DNA from: Magnetospirillum sp. SS-4 | GTDB taxonomy: Bacteria > Pseudomonadota > Alphaproteobacteria > Rhodospirillales > Magnetospirillaceae | Length of the DNA stretch: 64,000 nucleotides | Reading direction: 5' to 3' | Assembly: GCF_902729425.1 (NCBI RefSeq) | Contig: NZ_CACVCH010000125.1 | Span: 62,001-126,000, forward strand | In this document: in pieces, positions 8,595 through 20,080 of the stretch | Layout: each line of letters opens with the position of its first letter | How positions within the stretch are numbered: position 1 is the first letter of the stretch | Program-made: the position numbers and the translations under genes | The notes under the pieces: model-generated | What the model was told of the DNA's origin: nothing | The model's database searches: none | Seen by the model: only the letters and a program-made list of their open reading frames with translations

Positions 8595-9518
8595 ATGACC
8601 AAGATCCCGAGACGCGGTCCGCTTCCCTCCGCCCGGCACGAAGCGGCCAAGCAGGCGCCGCCCCCCAGGGAGACGCCCCAAACCCTGTCGCCGTCCTATC
8701 GCCTGGCCTTCGAGGACGTGGATTTCCTGCTGCGCCAGGACCTGCGGCCGGTGCGCCTGCAACTGGAACTGCTGAAGCCGGAGCTGCTGCAACAGCAGCA
8801 TGGCATCAAGTCGACGGTGGCGGTGTTCGGTTCGGCCCGCGTGCCGGCCCCCGAGCAAGCGGGCGCGCTGGTCGCCGCCGCGGAGGAGGAGGCCCGCCGC
8901 GTCCCCGACGACGCCAAGGCCGCCGCCCACCTGGGCGTCGCCCGCCGCATGGCCGCCAACACCCGTTACTACGAGGAGGCCCGCCGCTTCGCCCAGATCG
9001 TCACCACCGCCTGCGCCAACAGGGAACTGTGCGATTTCGTGGTCAAGACCGGCGGCGGCCCCGGCATCATGGAGGCGGCCAATCGCGGCGCCGCCGAGGC
9101 CGGCGGCAAGTCCATCGGCCTCAACATCGTGCTGTCGACCGAACAGGAACCCAACGCCTACATCACGCCGGAGCTGTGCTTCCGCTTCCACTATTTCGCC
9201 ATCCGCAAGATGCACTTCCTCACCCGTTCCAAGGCGCTGGTGGTGTTTCCCGGCGGCTTCGGCACCCTGGACGAACTGTTCGAGGCGGCGACCCTGATCC
9301 AGACCGGCAAGATCGACCCCATCCCGATCCTGCTGTTCGGCCGCGATTACTGGGAGCGGGTATTCAACATCGACGTGCTGATCGACGAAGGCATGGCCAG
9401 CCCCGGCGACAAGGATCTGTTCACCTTCGTGGAAACCGCCGAGGAGGCGTGGGCCGCCATCGTCGATTTCTACCGACTGGACACGAACGGCGGCCCGGGC
9501 CGCCCCTCGCGCCCATGA
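8595..9518 (+). CDS. LOG-family protein (TIGR00730-like)
   Basis: A 307-residue protein with the Rossmann-like LOG fold found in cytokinin-activating phosphoribohydrolases and nucleotide 5'-monophosphate nucleosidases. The signature PGGFGTLDE and the nucleotide loop GGGPGIMEAANRGA are both present. It is about 100 residues longer than small LOG proteins: a basic Pro-rich N-terminus is followed by a helical region (FEDVDFLLRQDLRPVRLQLELLKPE). The long type is common in proteobacteria, with AMP/purine-nucleotide hydrolysis as the family activity. The ATG follows a weak GGAGTCC sequence. Confidence 0.85.
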   Translation: MTKIPRRGPLPSARHEAAKQAPPPRETPQTLSPSYRLAFEDVDFLLRQDLRPVRLQLELLKPELLQQQHGIKSTVAVFGSARVPAPEQAGALVAAAEEEARRVPDDAKAAAHLGVARRMAANTRYYEEARRFAQIVTTACANRELCDFVVKTGGGPGIMEAANRGAAEAGGKSIGLNIVLSTEQEPNAYITPELCFRFHYFAIRKMHFLTRSKALVVFPGGFGTLDELFEAATLIQTGKIDPIPILLFGRDYWERVFNIDVLIDEGMASPGDKDLFTFVETAEEAWAAIVDFYRLDTNGGPGRPSRP

Positions 9519-9631
9519 ACCGGTTCCGGAACGCCGGGGCCTAAGGTTGTGCATCCGTCCGATCCGTGGTACCCCCCTGATCCATGACAAATCAGCCCGC
9601 GCGGGCGTTCCGATCAGTCAGGAGAAGCACT

Positions 9632-10102
9632 ATGAACGATACCCCGGCGCCGCAGGCCGACCTGCCGCAGCTGCAAATCAACGGCCAGTACATCAAGGAC
9701 CTGTCCTTCGAGATTCCGGCCGCGCCGCAGGTTTTCATGGAGATGCAGAGCGAACAGCCCGACATCCCCATTCATGTGGACGTCAACGTCAACGGTGTCG
9801 GCCCGAATCTGTTCGAGGTGGTGCTGCATCTCCGGGTCGAGGCCAAGCTGCCGTCCAAGTCGCTGTTCATCCTGGAACTGGATTACGGCGGGCTGTTCAC
9901 CGTCAATCTGCCGGAAGAGCAGGTCTATCCGGTGCTGATGATCGAATGTCCGCGCCTGCTGTTCCCGTTCGCCCGCAACGTCGTCGCCGACATGACCCGC
10001 GACGGCGGCTTCCCGCCGCTGATGCTGCAACCGCTGGACTTCGTCGCCCTCTACCGTTCGCGGCTGGAGGAGATGCAGGCCGGGGCGACGTCCCAGGCAT
10101 AG
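9632..10102 (+). CDS. secB: Protein-export chaperone SecB
   Basis: A 156-residue cytosolic chaperone that holds preproteins unfolded and delivers them to SecA. The SecB core is clear: INGQYIKDLSFEIP near the N-terminus, the FEVVLHLRVEAK strand, and CPRLLFPFARNVVADMTRDGGFPPLMLQPLDF in the conserved C-terminal half. The ATG follows a GGAGAAG site. Length is normal for alphaproteobacteria. A GC-rich hairpin follows the stop. Confidence 0.95.
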   Translation: MNDTPAPQADLPQLQINGQYIKDLSFEIPAAPQVFMEMQSEQPDIPIHVDVNVNGVGPNLFEVVLHLRVEAKLPSKSLFILELDYGGLFTVNLPEEQVYPVLMIECPRLLFPFARNVVADMTRDGGFPPLMLQPLDFVALYRSRLEEMQAGATSQA

Positions 10103-10109
10103 CGCGCCC

Positions 10110-10141
10110 GCGCGGCGCTTCCGCCCGCCGGAGCGCCGCGC
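10110..10141. terminator. GC-rich hairpin between convergent genes
   Basis: A 9-bp perfect stem (GCGCGGCGC with GCGCCGCGC), partly extendable inward, lies between the secB stop and the stop of the convergent membrane-protein gene. There is no T-run on either side, so it would be an unusual intrinsic terminator or an mRNA-end stabiliser. Confidence 0.5.
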
Positions 10142-10146
10142 CCCCC

Positions 10147-10992
10147 CTAGGGAGTCCCCCATTCGCGCAGGGGAACCAGGCGCAGGCCGGCCGGCAGCAC
10201 CGCCCGGCCGGTCTCCAGGTCGGAGACGGTCACCGGCACGCGCACCGGTCCGGCGGCCAGCGGCAATTCGATCACCCGCCCGCCCATCGCTTCATCGGTG
10301 TACGAAACCAGCCGGGTCGAGGTCATGGTGGCGCGCAGCGTCGCCGCCCTCATGGGATCGTCGGCCACCAGGACCAGCCGCCGCAGCACCCTGGCCGGCG
10401 CGGCATAGGTGATGACCGCCACCCCGCCCCGCTCGGCGTATTCCTCGTCGGCCAGGGCCAGGGCGGCCATGCGGCGGGAATCCGGCTCGAAGGCGAACTG
10501 GACCAGGGGCAGGTCGGCATCGAACAGCCGGAAGCCATCGGTCAGGGAATAGGCGGTGCGGCGGCCGGCGTGTTCGGTCCAGAACATGCCGTCGTCACCC
10601 AGGCTGGCGCCGGAAGCGATGGCCCGCACCGAATAGAGCGGCGCCTTGCGAAGCTCGGCCACCGACCCCATCGGCCAGGCGTCGAGGCTGGCGCGGCCGA
10701 GGCCATCCTCGCCCAGCACGACATGCTGACGCACCAGCAGCCGGCGCGGCCGGGGCTCGCCCACCACGGGCACGCTCGCGATGCTGTAGCCGGTATTGAC
10801 CATCCGGATGGACAGACGGCCGCCGTCTTCGCGGAGCATGACGCTGGATTCGCCTTGCAGCATGGCGGCGGCGCCGTCCAGGGAGCGGACATACATCATG
10901 CCCAGCGCCGTCGCCGCCATGATCGGCAGGTTGAACGCCGTCACCAGGGCGGCAACGATGACTCCCGCGACGAATGGCCAAGTACTGCGCAT
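10147..10992 (-). CDS. Membrane-anchored protein of unknown function
   Basis: A 281-residue protein. The ATG at 10992 is chosen because GGGGAGAGG precedes it. One transmembrane helix spans roughly residues 5-30, with the rest probably periplasmic. That part looks like a beta-rich propeller or sandwich with repeated short strands (SVMLREDGGRLSIRMVNTGY, AAPARVLRRLVLVADDP). I do not recognise the family. It converges on secB and is transcribed away from the following stress-type gene. Confidence 0.6.
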   Translation of the reverse strand: MRSTWPFVAGVIVAALVTAFNLPIMAATALGMMYVRSLDGAAAMLQGESSVMLREDGGRLSIRMVNTGYSIASVPVVGEPRPRRLLVRQHVVLGEDGLGRASLDAWPMGSVAELRKAPLYSVRAIASGASLGDDGMFWTEHAGRRTAYSLTDGFRLFDADLPLVQFAFEPDSRRMAALALADEEYAERGGVAVITYAAPARVLRRLVLVADDPMRAATLRATMTSTRLVSYTDEAMGGRVIELPLAAGPVRVPVTVSDLETGRAVLPAGLRLVPLREWGTP

Positions 10993-11189
10993 GCCCTCTC
11001 CCCGAACCGGGCCGCACGGCCCAGGCCCCGCCACACCTTACGACGCCGGACTGTTCGCTGCAACCGGCCCGGATCGTTCCACCGGACGGACGTCGGTTGG
11101 AATCGGCATCTCGGGGCGTCTCAGGGCACTAGGCAGACTCGGCGGCTTGGGTCACAATCAGAGGCCCAGGCGATGACGAGGAGCACATC

Positions 11190-11705
11190 ATGACCCCCCA
11201 GACCCAACCCCGCACCGCCGCCCTGCGCGAAGTGGTCGGCACCTTCGCCGACCGCGGCCACTTCGAGGCCGCCGTCAGCGCCCTGATGCAATCCGGCTTC
11301 GACCGCAGCCGCCTGTCGGTGCTGTCGTCCCATGACTCCCTGGACGTGGCCGGCGACAAGGCGGAGAAATGGCGCGACGCCCTGGTCGCCACGGTGGGCG
11401 AGATGAAATACGAAGGCCCGCTGGTCGCCGCCGGCCTGATCGCCCTGGCCGCCGGCCCGGTGGGCGCGGTCATCGCCGGACTGGTGGCCGCCGGCGTCGG
11501 CGGCGTCGCCCTCAAGGGGGTGCTGGACGAGGTCGCCGCCATTCCCGATTCCGACGACTTCGTCCGGGCCCTGGCCGCCGGCAGCGTCATCTTGTGGGTC
11601 AGCGTCGAGACCGCCTCGGAGGAGGAACGGATCAAGACGCTGCTGGAAAGCAACGGCGGCACCAACATCCACATTTTCGAACGCGCCAGGGGCAAGCGGC
11701 ACTGA
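11190..11705 (+). CDS. Hypothetical protein with glycine-rich hydrophobic core
   Basis: A 171-residue protein behind a strong GAGGAG site. The N-terminal 60 residues are a soluble alpha/beta unit (REVVGTFADRGHFEAAVSALMQSGFDRSRLSVLS) recalling the small domain of YflT/general-stress-17M-like proteins. Residues about 78-112 are a Gly/Ala-rich hydrophobic hairpin (AAGLIALAAGPVGAVIAG). The C-terminal 40 residues (ILWVSVETASEEERIKTLLE) resemble another ferredoxin-like strand-helix unit. This layout is seen in stress-induced membrane-associated proteins of unknown role. It precedes maeB by 27 bases and may be cotranscribed. Confidence 0.65.
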   Translation: MTPQTQPRTAALREVVGTFADRGHFEAAVSALMQSGFDRSRLSVLSSHDSLDVAGDKAEKWRDALVATVGEMKYEGPLVAAGLIALAAGPVGAVIAGLVAAGVGGVALKGVLDEVAAIPDSDDFVRALAAGSVILWVSVETASEEERIKTLLESNGGTNIHIFERARGKRH

Positions 11706-11732
11706 CCCGCCACGATCCGAGGAAGACACGTC

Positions 11733-14030
<2,298 letters not shown>

Positions 14031-14031
14031 C

Positions 14032-15411
14032 ATGACCGGACGCCTTGTCCCGCTGGCGCTGCTGCTGTCGGCCCCCGCCGGAATGGTGCTGGCGGGGCTG
14101 GTGGTCCTTGGCCGGCTGGGCGGCGGCATCGCCTTCGCCGGCTGGGCGGCGGTGGCCGTCGCCATGGGGCTGATGGCGCGAAGCCATCTCGCCAAGCTCG
14201 ACGCCCTGGCGCGCTGGATACGATCGCTGTCGCTGAACGACGAATCCGGACCGCCGCCGGGCCGCGACGACGCCGCCCTGGCCGAGACGGTGGCCGCCTT
14301 CGGCAGCCTGAAGCGCGAATGGCGGCAGCGCTCGGCCGAACTGGCGGAATCGGCCCGGCGCAACGAAAGCCTGCTGGACAACCTGCCCGATCCGCTGCTG
14401 CTGCTGGACGGCTCGCGCCGGGTGGTGCGGGCCAATCAGGCCGCCACCCGGCTGTTCGGCCGCGACCTGTCCGGCCGGGACATGGTCGCCGTGCTGCGCG
14501 ATCCCCACCTGCTGGACGCCACCGAGGCGGTGCTGTCCGGCCGCGAGGTCATGCGGGAGTGCGAATTCTCGCAGCTGGCGCCGCTGGAGCGGGTGTTCCA
14601 GGCCCGCATCGAGCGCCTGGACGGCCACCCCGCCGATGGCGGGACCGCCATCCTGACGCTGCACGACCTGACCAGCATCAAGCGCATGGAGCGCATGCGG
14701 GCGGATTTCGTCGCCAATGCCAGCCACGAATTGCGGACGCCGCTGGCCGCCCTGTCGGGCTTCATCGAGACGCTGCAAGGCCCCGCCCGCGACGACGCCG
14801 AGGCGCGCGAGAGCTTCCTCGCCATCATGGCCGAACAGGCCGGCCGCATGAGCCGGCTGGTGGCCGACCTGCTGTCGCTGTCGCGCATCGAGCTGAACGA
14901 GCACACGCCCCCCGGCGAACGGGTCGACCCCGGCCACCTGCTGAACAGCGCCGCCCAGGCGCTGGCGCCGCTGGCCGCGGCCAAGGCCATCCGCATCGAT
15001 CTCGACATCGCGCCCGATCTGGCGGCGGTGCCGGGGCAACCCGACGAACTGGCGCAGTTGTTCCAGAACCTGCTGGACAACGCCGTCAAGTACGGCCGCG
15101 ACGGAACCGCGGTCGAGGTCGCCGCCGCCATGGCCGACGGCCTGCCGGCCGCCGCCGGCGTCCCCCTGCGCGCCGGCGGCGCCGTCAGGATCTCGGTCAG
15201 GGACCACGGCGAGGGCATCGCCCGCGAGCACCTGCCGCGCCTGACCGAGCGCTTCTACCGGGTCGACACCGCGCGGTCGCGCAAGCTGGGCGGCACCGGT
15301 CTCGGCCTCGCCATCGTCAAGCACATCGTCAACCGCCATCGGGGCCTGCTGGTGATCGACAGCGTCGTCGGCGAGGGCAGCACCTTCACCGTGTATCTGC
15401 CGGCGGCCTGA
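14032..15411 (+). CDS. phoR: PhoR-like PAS sensor histidine kinase
   Basis: A 459-residue membrane kinase starting one base after the maeB stop. Two closely spaced helices cover residues 5-50, a PAS domain runs about 105-215 (LLDNLPDPLLLLDGSRRVVRAN), the phospho-acceptor is His232 in NASHELRTPL, and the ATPase domain has NLLDNAVKYG, DHGEGIAREHLP and GGTGLGLAIVKHIV. The order matches PhoR, the phosphate-starvation kinase, but no phoB, pst or phoU gene is in the window, so the assignment to phosphate is inference. It overlaps the convergent HIT gene by 26 bases. Confidence 0.82.
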   Translation: MTGRLVPLALLLSAPAGMVLAGLVVLGRLGGGIAFAGWAAVAVAMGLMARSHLAKLDALARWIRSLSLNDESGPPPGRDDAALAETVAAFGSLKREWRQRSAELAESARRNESLLDNLPDPLLLLDGSRRVVRANQAATRLFGRDLSGRDMVAVLRDPHLLDATEAVLSGREVMRECEFSQLAPLERVFQARIERLDGHPADGGTAILTLHDLTSIKRMERMRADFVANASHELRTPLAALSGFIETLQGPARDDAEARESFLAIMAEQAGRMSRLVADLLSLSRIELNEHTPPGERVDPGHLLNSAAQALAPLAAAKAIRIDLDIAPDLAAVPGQPDELAQLFQNLLDNAVKYGRDGTAVEVAAAMADGLPAAAGVPLRAGGAVRISVRDHGEGIAREHLPRLTERFYRVDTARSRKLGGTGLGLAIVKHIVNRHRGLLVIDSVVGEGSTFTVYLPAA

Positions 15412-15799
15412 GCCACGCCGCGATCTCCGCCGCCCTGGCCCCGGCATCGCCATAGGGCACCGGCGGGGCCAGCCCCCAGACCGGCCTGGGCCACGCGGCG
15501 TCGGCGGCGAAGCGGGCGATGACGTGGACATGCAGCTGCTCGACCACGTTGCCGAGGGCGGCGACGTTGATGCGGTCGGGCGAAAGCATGGCGCGCAGGC
15601 CGGACGAGGCCGCCGCGATCTCCTCGGCCAGCACCGCCCGGTCGGCGGCGTCCAGGTCGGCGATCTCGGAAACGCCGGCGCGGCGCGGCACCAGGATCAG
15701 CCAGGGATAGGCGGACTCGTTCATCAGGACCACCCGGCACAGCGGCCAGTCGGCCACCGGGACGGTATCGGCCAGCAGCCGGGGATGGAGCGCGAACAT
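15386..15799 (-). CDS. HIT-family nucleotide-binding protein
   Basis: A 137-residue histidine-triad fold protein, expected to hydrolyse or transfer nucleoside monophosphates. The triad region reads VVEQLHVHVIARF: the two central histidines are kept but the first triad position is Gln, as in a common alphaproteobacterial subgroup. An early strand (YPWLILVPRRAGVSEIADL) gives the substrate-binding core. Its 3' end lies inside the end of the convergent kinase gene. Substrate unknown. Confidence 0.85.
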   Translation of the reverse strand: MFALHPRLLADTVPVADWPLCRVVLMNESAYPWLILVPRRAGVSEIADLDAADRAVLAEEIAAASSGLRAMLSPDRINVAALGNVVEQLHVHVIARFAADAAWPRPVWGLAPPVPYGDAGARAAEIAAWLRPPADTR

Positions 15800-15876
15800 G
15801 CCTGATTACTCCTCATTGCGTCGGCGCGGGTATTCGCGCTATCAAAACCACGAACCCTCGTAAGGTATTGCCCCAG

Positions 15877-17031
15877 ATGCGCAGGAACCAATCGAATCCG
15901 CTGAGCCGCCTGTTTTCCGGCGTGGCGGTCACGTTGCTCTGCACCCTTATCCTGCTGGCCATCGCCGAATACGCTTCCGGCCTGGCCCTGAAGGCCATCC
16001 GCGACAAGCGGCCGTCCTTCTCGATCGCCTATACCGCCGAGGACATCCGCAAGCTCTACGACACCGACGATCCCACCCGCTACGCCCAGATCCTGTCGGA
16101 AAGCTGGCGCCAGTCCGACACCTTGTACAGCCCGTTCGTCGAGTACCGGATGACGCCCTATGCCGGCAAGCATTTCAACATCGTCGAGGACGGCTATCGC
16201 GCCAACGGCGCCGGCCCCCAGGACCTGAGGGCGGAAGGCCGCAAGGTCTTCGTCTATGGCGGCTCGACCGCCATGGGCATCGGCGTCGCCGACGACGAGA
16301 CCATTCCCGCCTATGTGGAACAGGCGCTGAGGGCCGCCGGCCGCGACGACATCCAGGTGTTCAATTTCGGCGTGGTCTCGTACTATTCGACCCAGGAGCG
16401 CATCGCGCTCGAACGCCACCTGACCGCCGGGGTCAAGCCCGACGTGGCGGTGTTCATCGACGGCGTCAACGACTTCTACTACTGCACCATCCCCGACGTC
16501 AGCGCCTGGAACGAGCGGCTGATCCAGCTGACCCGGGCGCGTTCGCGCATGCCGCTGGCGCTGGAGCTGTCGCACCGCTCCAACGTGGTGCAGCTGGCCC
16601 GCCACCTGGGCGGCGACAGGTCGGTGTCGGTGCGCGAATGGGGCAGCTTCTGCGAGACCGAGGCCGATGTGGACAAGGTGGTCCACCGCCTGGACGCCAA
16701 CCGCCGCATGATCGACGCCATCGCCGACCGCATGGGCTTCAAGGCGCTGTTCGTGCAGCAGCCGGTGCCGACCTATTCCTACGACAACCGCAAGCGCCCC
16801 TTCCCGGTCAAGGAGGAGATGCTGGGCTATCACATCAATTCGGCGCGCGGCTATCCCAAGATGGCGCAGATGCGGGCCGAAGGGCAGCTGTGGGACCGGA
16901 ACCTGCTGTGGCTGGCGGAACTGGAGCCGGCCGACGGCAACGCCTATATCGACACCATCCATTACTCGCCGCGCTTCAACAAGGCCATCGGCGGACGCAT
17001 CGCCGCCGCCATCCTGGAAAGCGGGCTGTAG
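15877..17031 (+). CDS. SGNH-fold hydrolase-like membrane-anchored protein
   Basis: A 384-residue protein. The ATG at 15877 is preferred over an in-frame TTG at 15868 because the TAAGG site is well spaced for it. Residues about 12-36 form a single membrane anchor. The rest is SGNH/GDSL-like: block I is VYGGSTAMGIG, the block V-like IDGVNDFYY gives the Gly-Asn region, and block V DTIHYSPRFNKAIG supplies the Asp-His dyad. Such proteins de-esterify or acetylate surface polysaccharides; the substrate is not known here. tRNA-Leu begins 9 bases after the stop. Confidence 0.75.
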   Translation: MRRNQSNPLSRLFSGVAVTLLCTLILLAIAEYASGLALKAIRDKRPSFSIAYTAEDIRKLYDTDDPTRYAQILSESWRQSDTLYSPFVEYRMTPYAGKHFNIVEDGYRANGAGPQDLRAEGRKVFVYGGSTAMGIGVADDETIPAYVEQALRAAGRDDIQVFNFGVVSYYSTQERIALERHLTAGVKPDVAVFIDGVNDFYYCTIPDVSAWNERLIQLTRARSRMPLALELSHRSNVVQLARHLGGDRSVSVREWGSFCETEADVDKVVHRLDANRRMIDAIADRMGFKALFVQQPVPTYSYDNRKRPFPVKEEMLGYHINSARGYPKMAQMRAEGQLWDRNLLWLAELEPADGNAYIDTIHYSPRFNKAIGGRIAAAILESGL

Positions 17032-17040
17032 CAGCGCCGT

Positions 17041-17124
17041 GGGGGCGTGGTGAAACGGTAAACACAGACGACTTAAAATCGTCCGGCCTCGGCCCTGCGG
17101 GTTCAAGTCCCGCCGCCCCCACCA
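17041..17124 (+). tRNA. tRNA-Leu (anticodon UAA)
   Basis: A class II tRNA with encoded CCA. The acceptor stem GGGGGCG pairs with CGCCCCC (17114-17120), discriminator A at 17121. The anticodon stem GACGA/TCGTC encloses the loop CTTAAAA with TAA at 17074-17076. The long variable arm and T-arm GGTTCAAGTCC are present. Confidence 0.95.
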
Positions 17125-17233
17125 ATACGCAATCGGCCAGACCGCGGACGTTTCAACGCCTGCGCAATCCCGCCGCACTCGCGCGCCGCTCGTCGGCCTG
17201 GTCCCGTTGCCGTGGGTCCATAGCTTCTCCCCA

Positions 17234-17261
17234 TTGCGCCGAAGCCGGCCCGTGCTATAAA
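17234..17261 (+). promoter_or_regulatory. Possible sigma70-type promoter for aroQ-acc operon
   Basis: TTGCGC (17234-17239), a 16-base gap and TATAAA (17256-17261) lie just upstream of aroQ. The -10 match is good, the -35 moderate. By-eye assignment. Confidence 0.35.
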
Positions 17262-17267
17262 CCAGCC

Positions 17268-17303
17268 ATGGCGAACGAGCGGGAGACGGGGGACGTGACG
17301 TGA
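17268..17303 (+). other. 11-codon leader reading frame overlapping the aroQ start
   Basis: An ATG at 17268 opens [11 protein letters not shown] and stops with TGA at 17301-17303. The stop overlaps the GTG start of aroQ (GTGA), the arrangement that couples translation of adjacent cistrons. Its own ribosome site is weak, so it may simply be leader sequence. Confidence 0.3.
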
Positions 17304-17758
17304 GCGCCACCCCTATCATCAGCATCCTCAACGGCCCCAACCTCAACATGTTGGGAACGCGGCAACCCGAATTGTACGGGCGCGAAAGCCTTGCCGACAT
17401 CGAGGCCCTGTGCCGCGGCCATGCCGCCGCCCTGGGCCTCGGCGTCGAATTCCGCCAGAGCAACCACGAGGGCGACCTTGTGACCTGGATACAGGACTGC
17501 CGGGGACGGGCGGCGGGCATCGTCATCAACGCCGGCGCCTATACCCACACCTCGGTGGCCATCCTCGACGCCTTGCTGGCGGCCGAAGTGCCGGCGGTCG
17601 AGGTGCACCTGTCCAACATCCACCAGCGGGATTCGTTCCGCCATCACTCTTACGTGGCCAAGGCGGCCAGGGGCATGATCTGCGGCTTCGGCAGCCACGG
17701 CTACGTCCTCGCGCTCGATGCGCTGGCCCGCCTGATCAAGGGAAGTTCACAGACATAA
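17300..17758 (+). CDS. aroQ: 3-dehydroquinate dehydratase, type II
   Basis: A 152-residue type II dehydroquinase of the shikimate pathway. Hallmarks are [19 protein letters not shown] with the catalytic tyrosine, [25 protein letters not shown] and [18 protein letters not shown]. It starts at GTG 17300, the first in-frame start, preceded by a G-rich GGGAGACGGGGG. Its TAA shares a base with the accB ATG (TAATG). AroQ-AccB-AccC is a familiar alphaproteobacterial order. Confidence 0.95.
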   Translation: MSATPIISILNGPNLNMLGTRQPELYGRESLADIEALCRGHAAALGLGVEFRQSNHEGDLVTWIQDCRGRAAGIVINAGAYTHTSVAILDALLAAEVPAVEVHLSNIHQRDSFRHHSYVAKAARGMICGFGSHGYVLALDALARLIKGSSQT

Positions 17759-18213
17759 TGGGCAACACGACTCCCATCGACAGCGAGATGGTGCGCACCC
17801 TTGCCGCCTTGCTCGACGAAACCAACCTCACCGAGATCGAATACGGCGTCGGCGACGTCAGGATCAGGGTGGCGCGGACCGCCGCCCCGGTCTCCGTCCA
17901 TCATGGCCCGGCCATGGGGCATGTCGCCTCGCCGATGTCGCAGCAGGGCCAGGTCGCGGCCGCCAGCGACGCCGACCATCCCGGCGCGGTGACCTCGCCC
18001 ATGGTGGGCGTCGCCTATCTGTCGCCCGAGCCCGGCGCCGCCAAGTTCATCAATCCCGGCGACATGGTGGCCGAGGGCCAGACGGTGATGCTGATCGAGG
18101 CCATGAAGACCTTCAATCCCATCCGGGCGCCCCGTGGCGGCAAGGTCATCCGCATCCTGGTCACCGACAGCCAGCCGGTGGAATTCGGCGAACCCCTGAT
18201 GATCATCGAATAA
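17758..18213 (+). CDS. accB: Biotin carboxyl carrier protein of acetyl-CoA carboxylase
   Basis: A 151-residue BCCP. The C-terminal biotinyl domain carries EAMKTFN with the biotinylated Lys117, and the protruding thumb region is present before it. The N-terminal 40 residues (dimerisation) are followed by an Ala/His-rich linker. It carries CO2 from AccC to the carboxyltransferase for malonyl-CoA synthesis. It is translationally coupled to aroQ. Confidence 0.95.
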   Translation: MGNTTPIDSEMVRTLAALLDETNLTEIEYGVGDVRIRVARTAAPVSVHHGPAMGHVASPMSQQGQVAAASDADHPGAVTSPMVGVAYLSPEPGAAKFINPGDMVAEGQTVMLIEAMKTFNPIRAPRGGKVIRILVTDSQPVEFGEPLMIIE

Positions 18214-18215
18214 CG

Positions 18216-19565
18216 ATGATGTTCGAAAAGGTCCTCATCGCCAATCGGGGCGAGATCGCACTGCGCATCCACCGCGCCTGCCGCGAGATGGGCATCCGCA
18301 CCGTCGCGGTGCATTCCACCGCCGACAACGACGCCATGCATGTGCGCCTCGCCGACGAGGCCGTGTGCATCGGCCCGCCCCCGGCCCGCGAGTCCTACCT
18401 GAACAAGGCGGCGATTCTGTCGGCGGCCACCATCACCGGGGCCGACGCCATCCATCCCGGCTACGGCTTCCTGTCCGAGAACGCCGATTTCGCCCAGATG
18501 GTCGAGGAACACGGCTTCGTCTTCATCGGCCCGACGGCGGACCATATCCGCATGATGGGCGACAAGATCACCGCCAAGCAGGCGGCCCGGGATGCCGGCA
18601 TTCCGGTGGTGCCCGGTTCGGCCGGCTCCATCGATTCCGAGGAACAGGCGCTGAGCGTCGCCGAGACGATCGGCTATCCGGTCCTGATCAAGGCCACCGC
18701 CGGCGGCGGCGGCAAGGGCATGAAGGTCGCCCGCAATCCGGACGAACTGATCGAATCCTGGAAGATGGCCCGCAACGAGGCCAAGGCCGCCTTCGGCAAC
18801 GCCGACGTCTACATGGAAAAGTATCTCGGCAAGCCGCGCCATATCGAGATGCAGATCCTGGCCGACAATTACGGCGCCGTGGTGCATCTGGGCGAGCGCG
18901 ACTGCTCGTTGCAACGCAAGCACCAGAAGGTGCTGGAAGAGGCGCCGTCGCCGGCGCTCAACACCGACCAGCGCGAACGCATCGGCAAGATCGCCTGTGA
19001 CGCCATCGCCAAGCTGGGCTATCGCAACGCCGGCACCATCGAATTCCTGTTCGAGAACGGCGAGTTCTACTTCATCGAGATGAACACCCGCCTCCAGGTG
19101 GAGCACCCCATCACCGAGGCCATCACCGGCATCGATCTGGTGCGCGAGCAGATCCGCATCGCCGCCGGCGCGCCCCTGGGCTACACCCAGGCCGATGTCC
19201 GCTTTTCCGGCCACGCCCTGGAATGCCGGGTCAACGCCGAGGACCCGCAGACCTTCACCCCGTGCCCCGGCCGCATCGAGGGCTATCACGCCCCCGGCGG
19301 GCTGGGGGTGCGGGTCGATTCCGGACTTTATGCCGGCTATCGCATCCCGCCGCATTACGACAGCATGATCGCCAAGCTGATCGTCCACGGCAATTCCCGC
19401 AACGAGGCGCTGATGCGCCTGCGCCGGGCGCTGGGCGAATACGTGATCGAGGGGATCAAGACCACCTTGCCGCTGCACAACCGGCTGGTCCAGGATTCCG
19501 ACTTCGTCAACGGCGATTACGACATCCACTGGCTGGAAAAGTGGGTGGAGCGGAATGCTCCATGA
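18216..19565 (+). CDS. accC: Biotin carboxylase subunit of acetyl-CoA carboxylase
   Basis: A 449-residue ATP-grasp enzyme that carboxylates biotin on AccB. Motifs include [20 protein letters not shown] at the N-terminus, [12 protein letters not shown] (glycine-rich ATP loop), [19 protein letters not shown], and [24 protein letters not shown]. Two ATG codons lie in tandem (18216 and 18219); either could start. The end overlaps the DUF123 gene (ATGA). Confidence 0.96.
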   Translation: MMFEKVLIANRGEIALRIHRACREMGIRTVAVHSTADNDAMHVRLADEAVCIGPPPARESYLNKAAILSAATITGADAIHPGYGFLSENADFAQMVEEHGFVFIGPTADHIRMMGDKITAKQAARDAGIPVVPGSAGSIDSEEQALSVAETIGYPVLIKATAGGGGKGMKVARNPDELIESWKMARNEAKAAFGNADVYMEKYLGKPRHIEMQILADNYGAVVHLGERDCSLQRKHQKVLEEAPSPALNTDQRERIGKIACDAIAKLGYRNAGTIEFLFENGEFYFIEMNTRLQVEHPITEAITGIDLVREQIRIAAGAPLGYTQADVRFSGHALECRVNAEDPQTFTPCPGRIEGYHAPGGLGVRVDSGLYAGYRIPPHYDSMIAKLIVHGNSRNEALMRLRRALGEYVIEGIKTTLPLHNRLVQDSDFVNGDYDIHWLEKWVERNAP

Positions 19566-20071
19566 GATCGGTGGCGACCGCCATCGATCCCGTGGACCAC
19601 TCCAGCCCGGCCGCGTCCGTGGCGGTTCATGCCGATTTCCACGCCGACGCGACGGGGCTTCCGGCCGGAACCGGGGCCTATGTGCTGTTGATCCGGCTTT
19701 CGGACCGCCTGCCCCTGACGCTGGCGGGACGTTCCGGGGTCATCACCCTGCCTCCGGGAAACTATCTGTATTGCGGCAGCGCCCATGGCCCCGGCGGCAT
19801 CAAGGCCCGCGTGGGCCGGCACATGCGGCCGGACAAGGCCATCCGCTGGCATGTCGACCGGCTGACCACCGGGGGAACGGTGGCCGGAGCCTGGGTGTTT
19901 CCCGACGGGGATGAATGCGGGCTGGTGACCCTGCTGGCCGGCATGCCGGTGCCGGTGCCAGGATTCGGGTCCAGCGACTGCGGGACCTGCCCCAGCCACC
20001 TGCTGTCCTGGCCCGACGGCATGCCATTGCCGTTCAGCGACCCGCTCGTCCCGGCATCGACGCACCGGTAG
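19562..20071 (+). CDS. DUF123 (GIY-YIG-like) domain protein
   Basis: A 169-residue protein overlapping the accC stop. Residues about 38-150 match the DUF123 type seen alone or fused to endonuclease [46 protein letters not shown] and a C-terminal CGLVTLLAG...[12 protein letters not shown]. The GNYLYCGSA stretch is the equivalent of the GIY-YIG strand. The function is unproven; nuclease activity is suggested only by fold. It sits in the operon between accC and the RNase G/E gene. Confidence 0.8.
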   Translation: MRSVATAIDPVDHSSPAASVAVHADFHADATGLPAGTGAYVLLIRLSDRLPLTLAGRSGVITLPPGNYLYCGSAHGPGGIKARVGRHMRPDKAIRWHVDRLTTGGTVAGAWVFPDGDECGLVTLLAGMPVPVPGFGSSDCGTCPSHLLSWPDGMPLPFSDPLVPASTHR

Positions 20072-20080
20072 TGAAAACTC

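Noticed and set aside
9517-9532. Overlapping palindromes GAACCGGTTC and GTTCCGGAAC after the LOG gene
   Set aside because: Both are short and GC-rich with no T-run or conserved context, so they were not called a terminator or operator.
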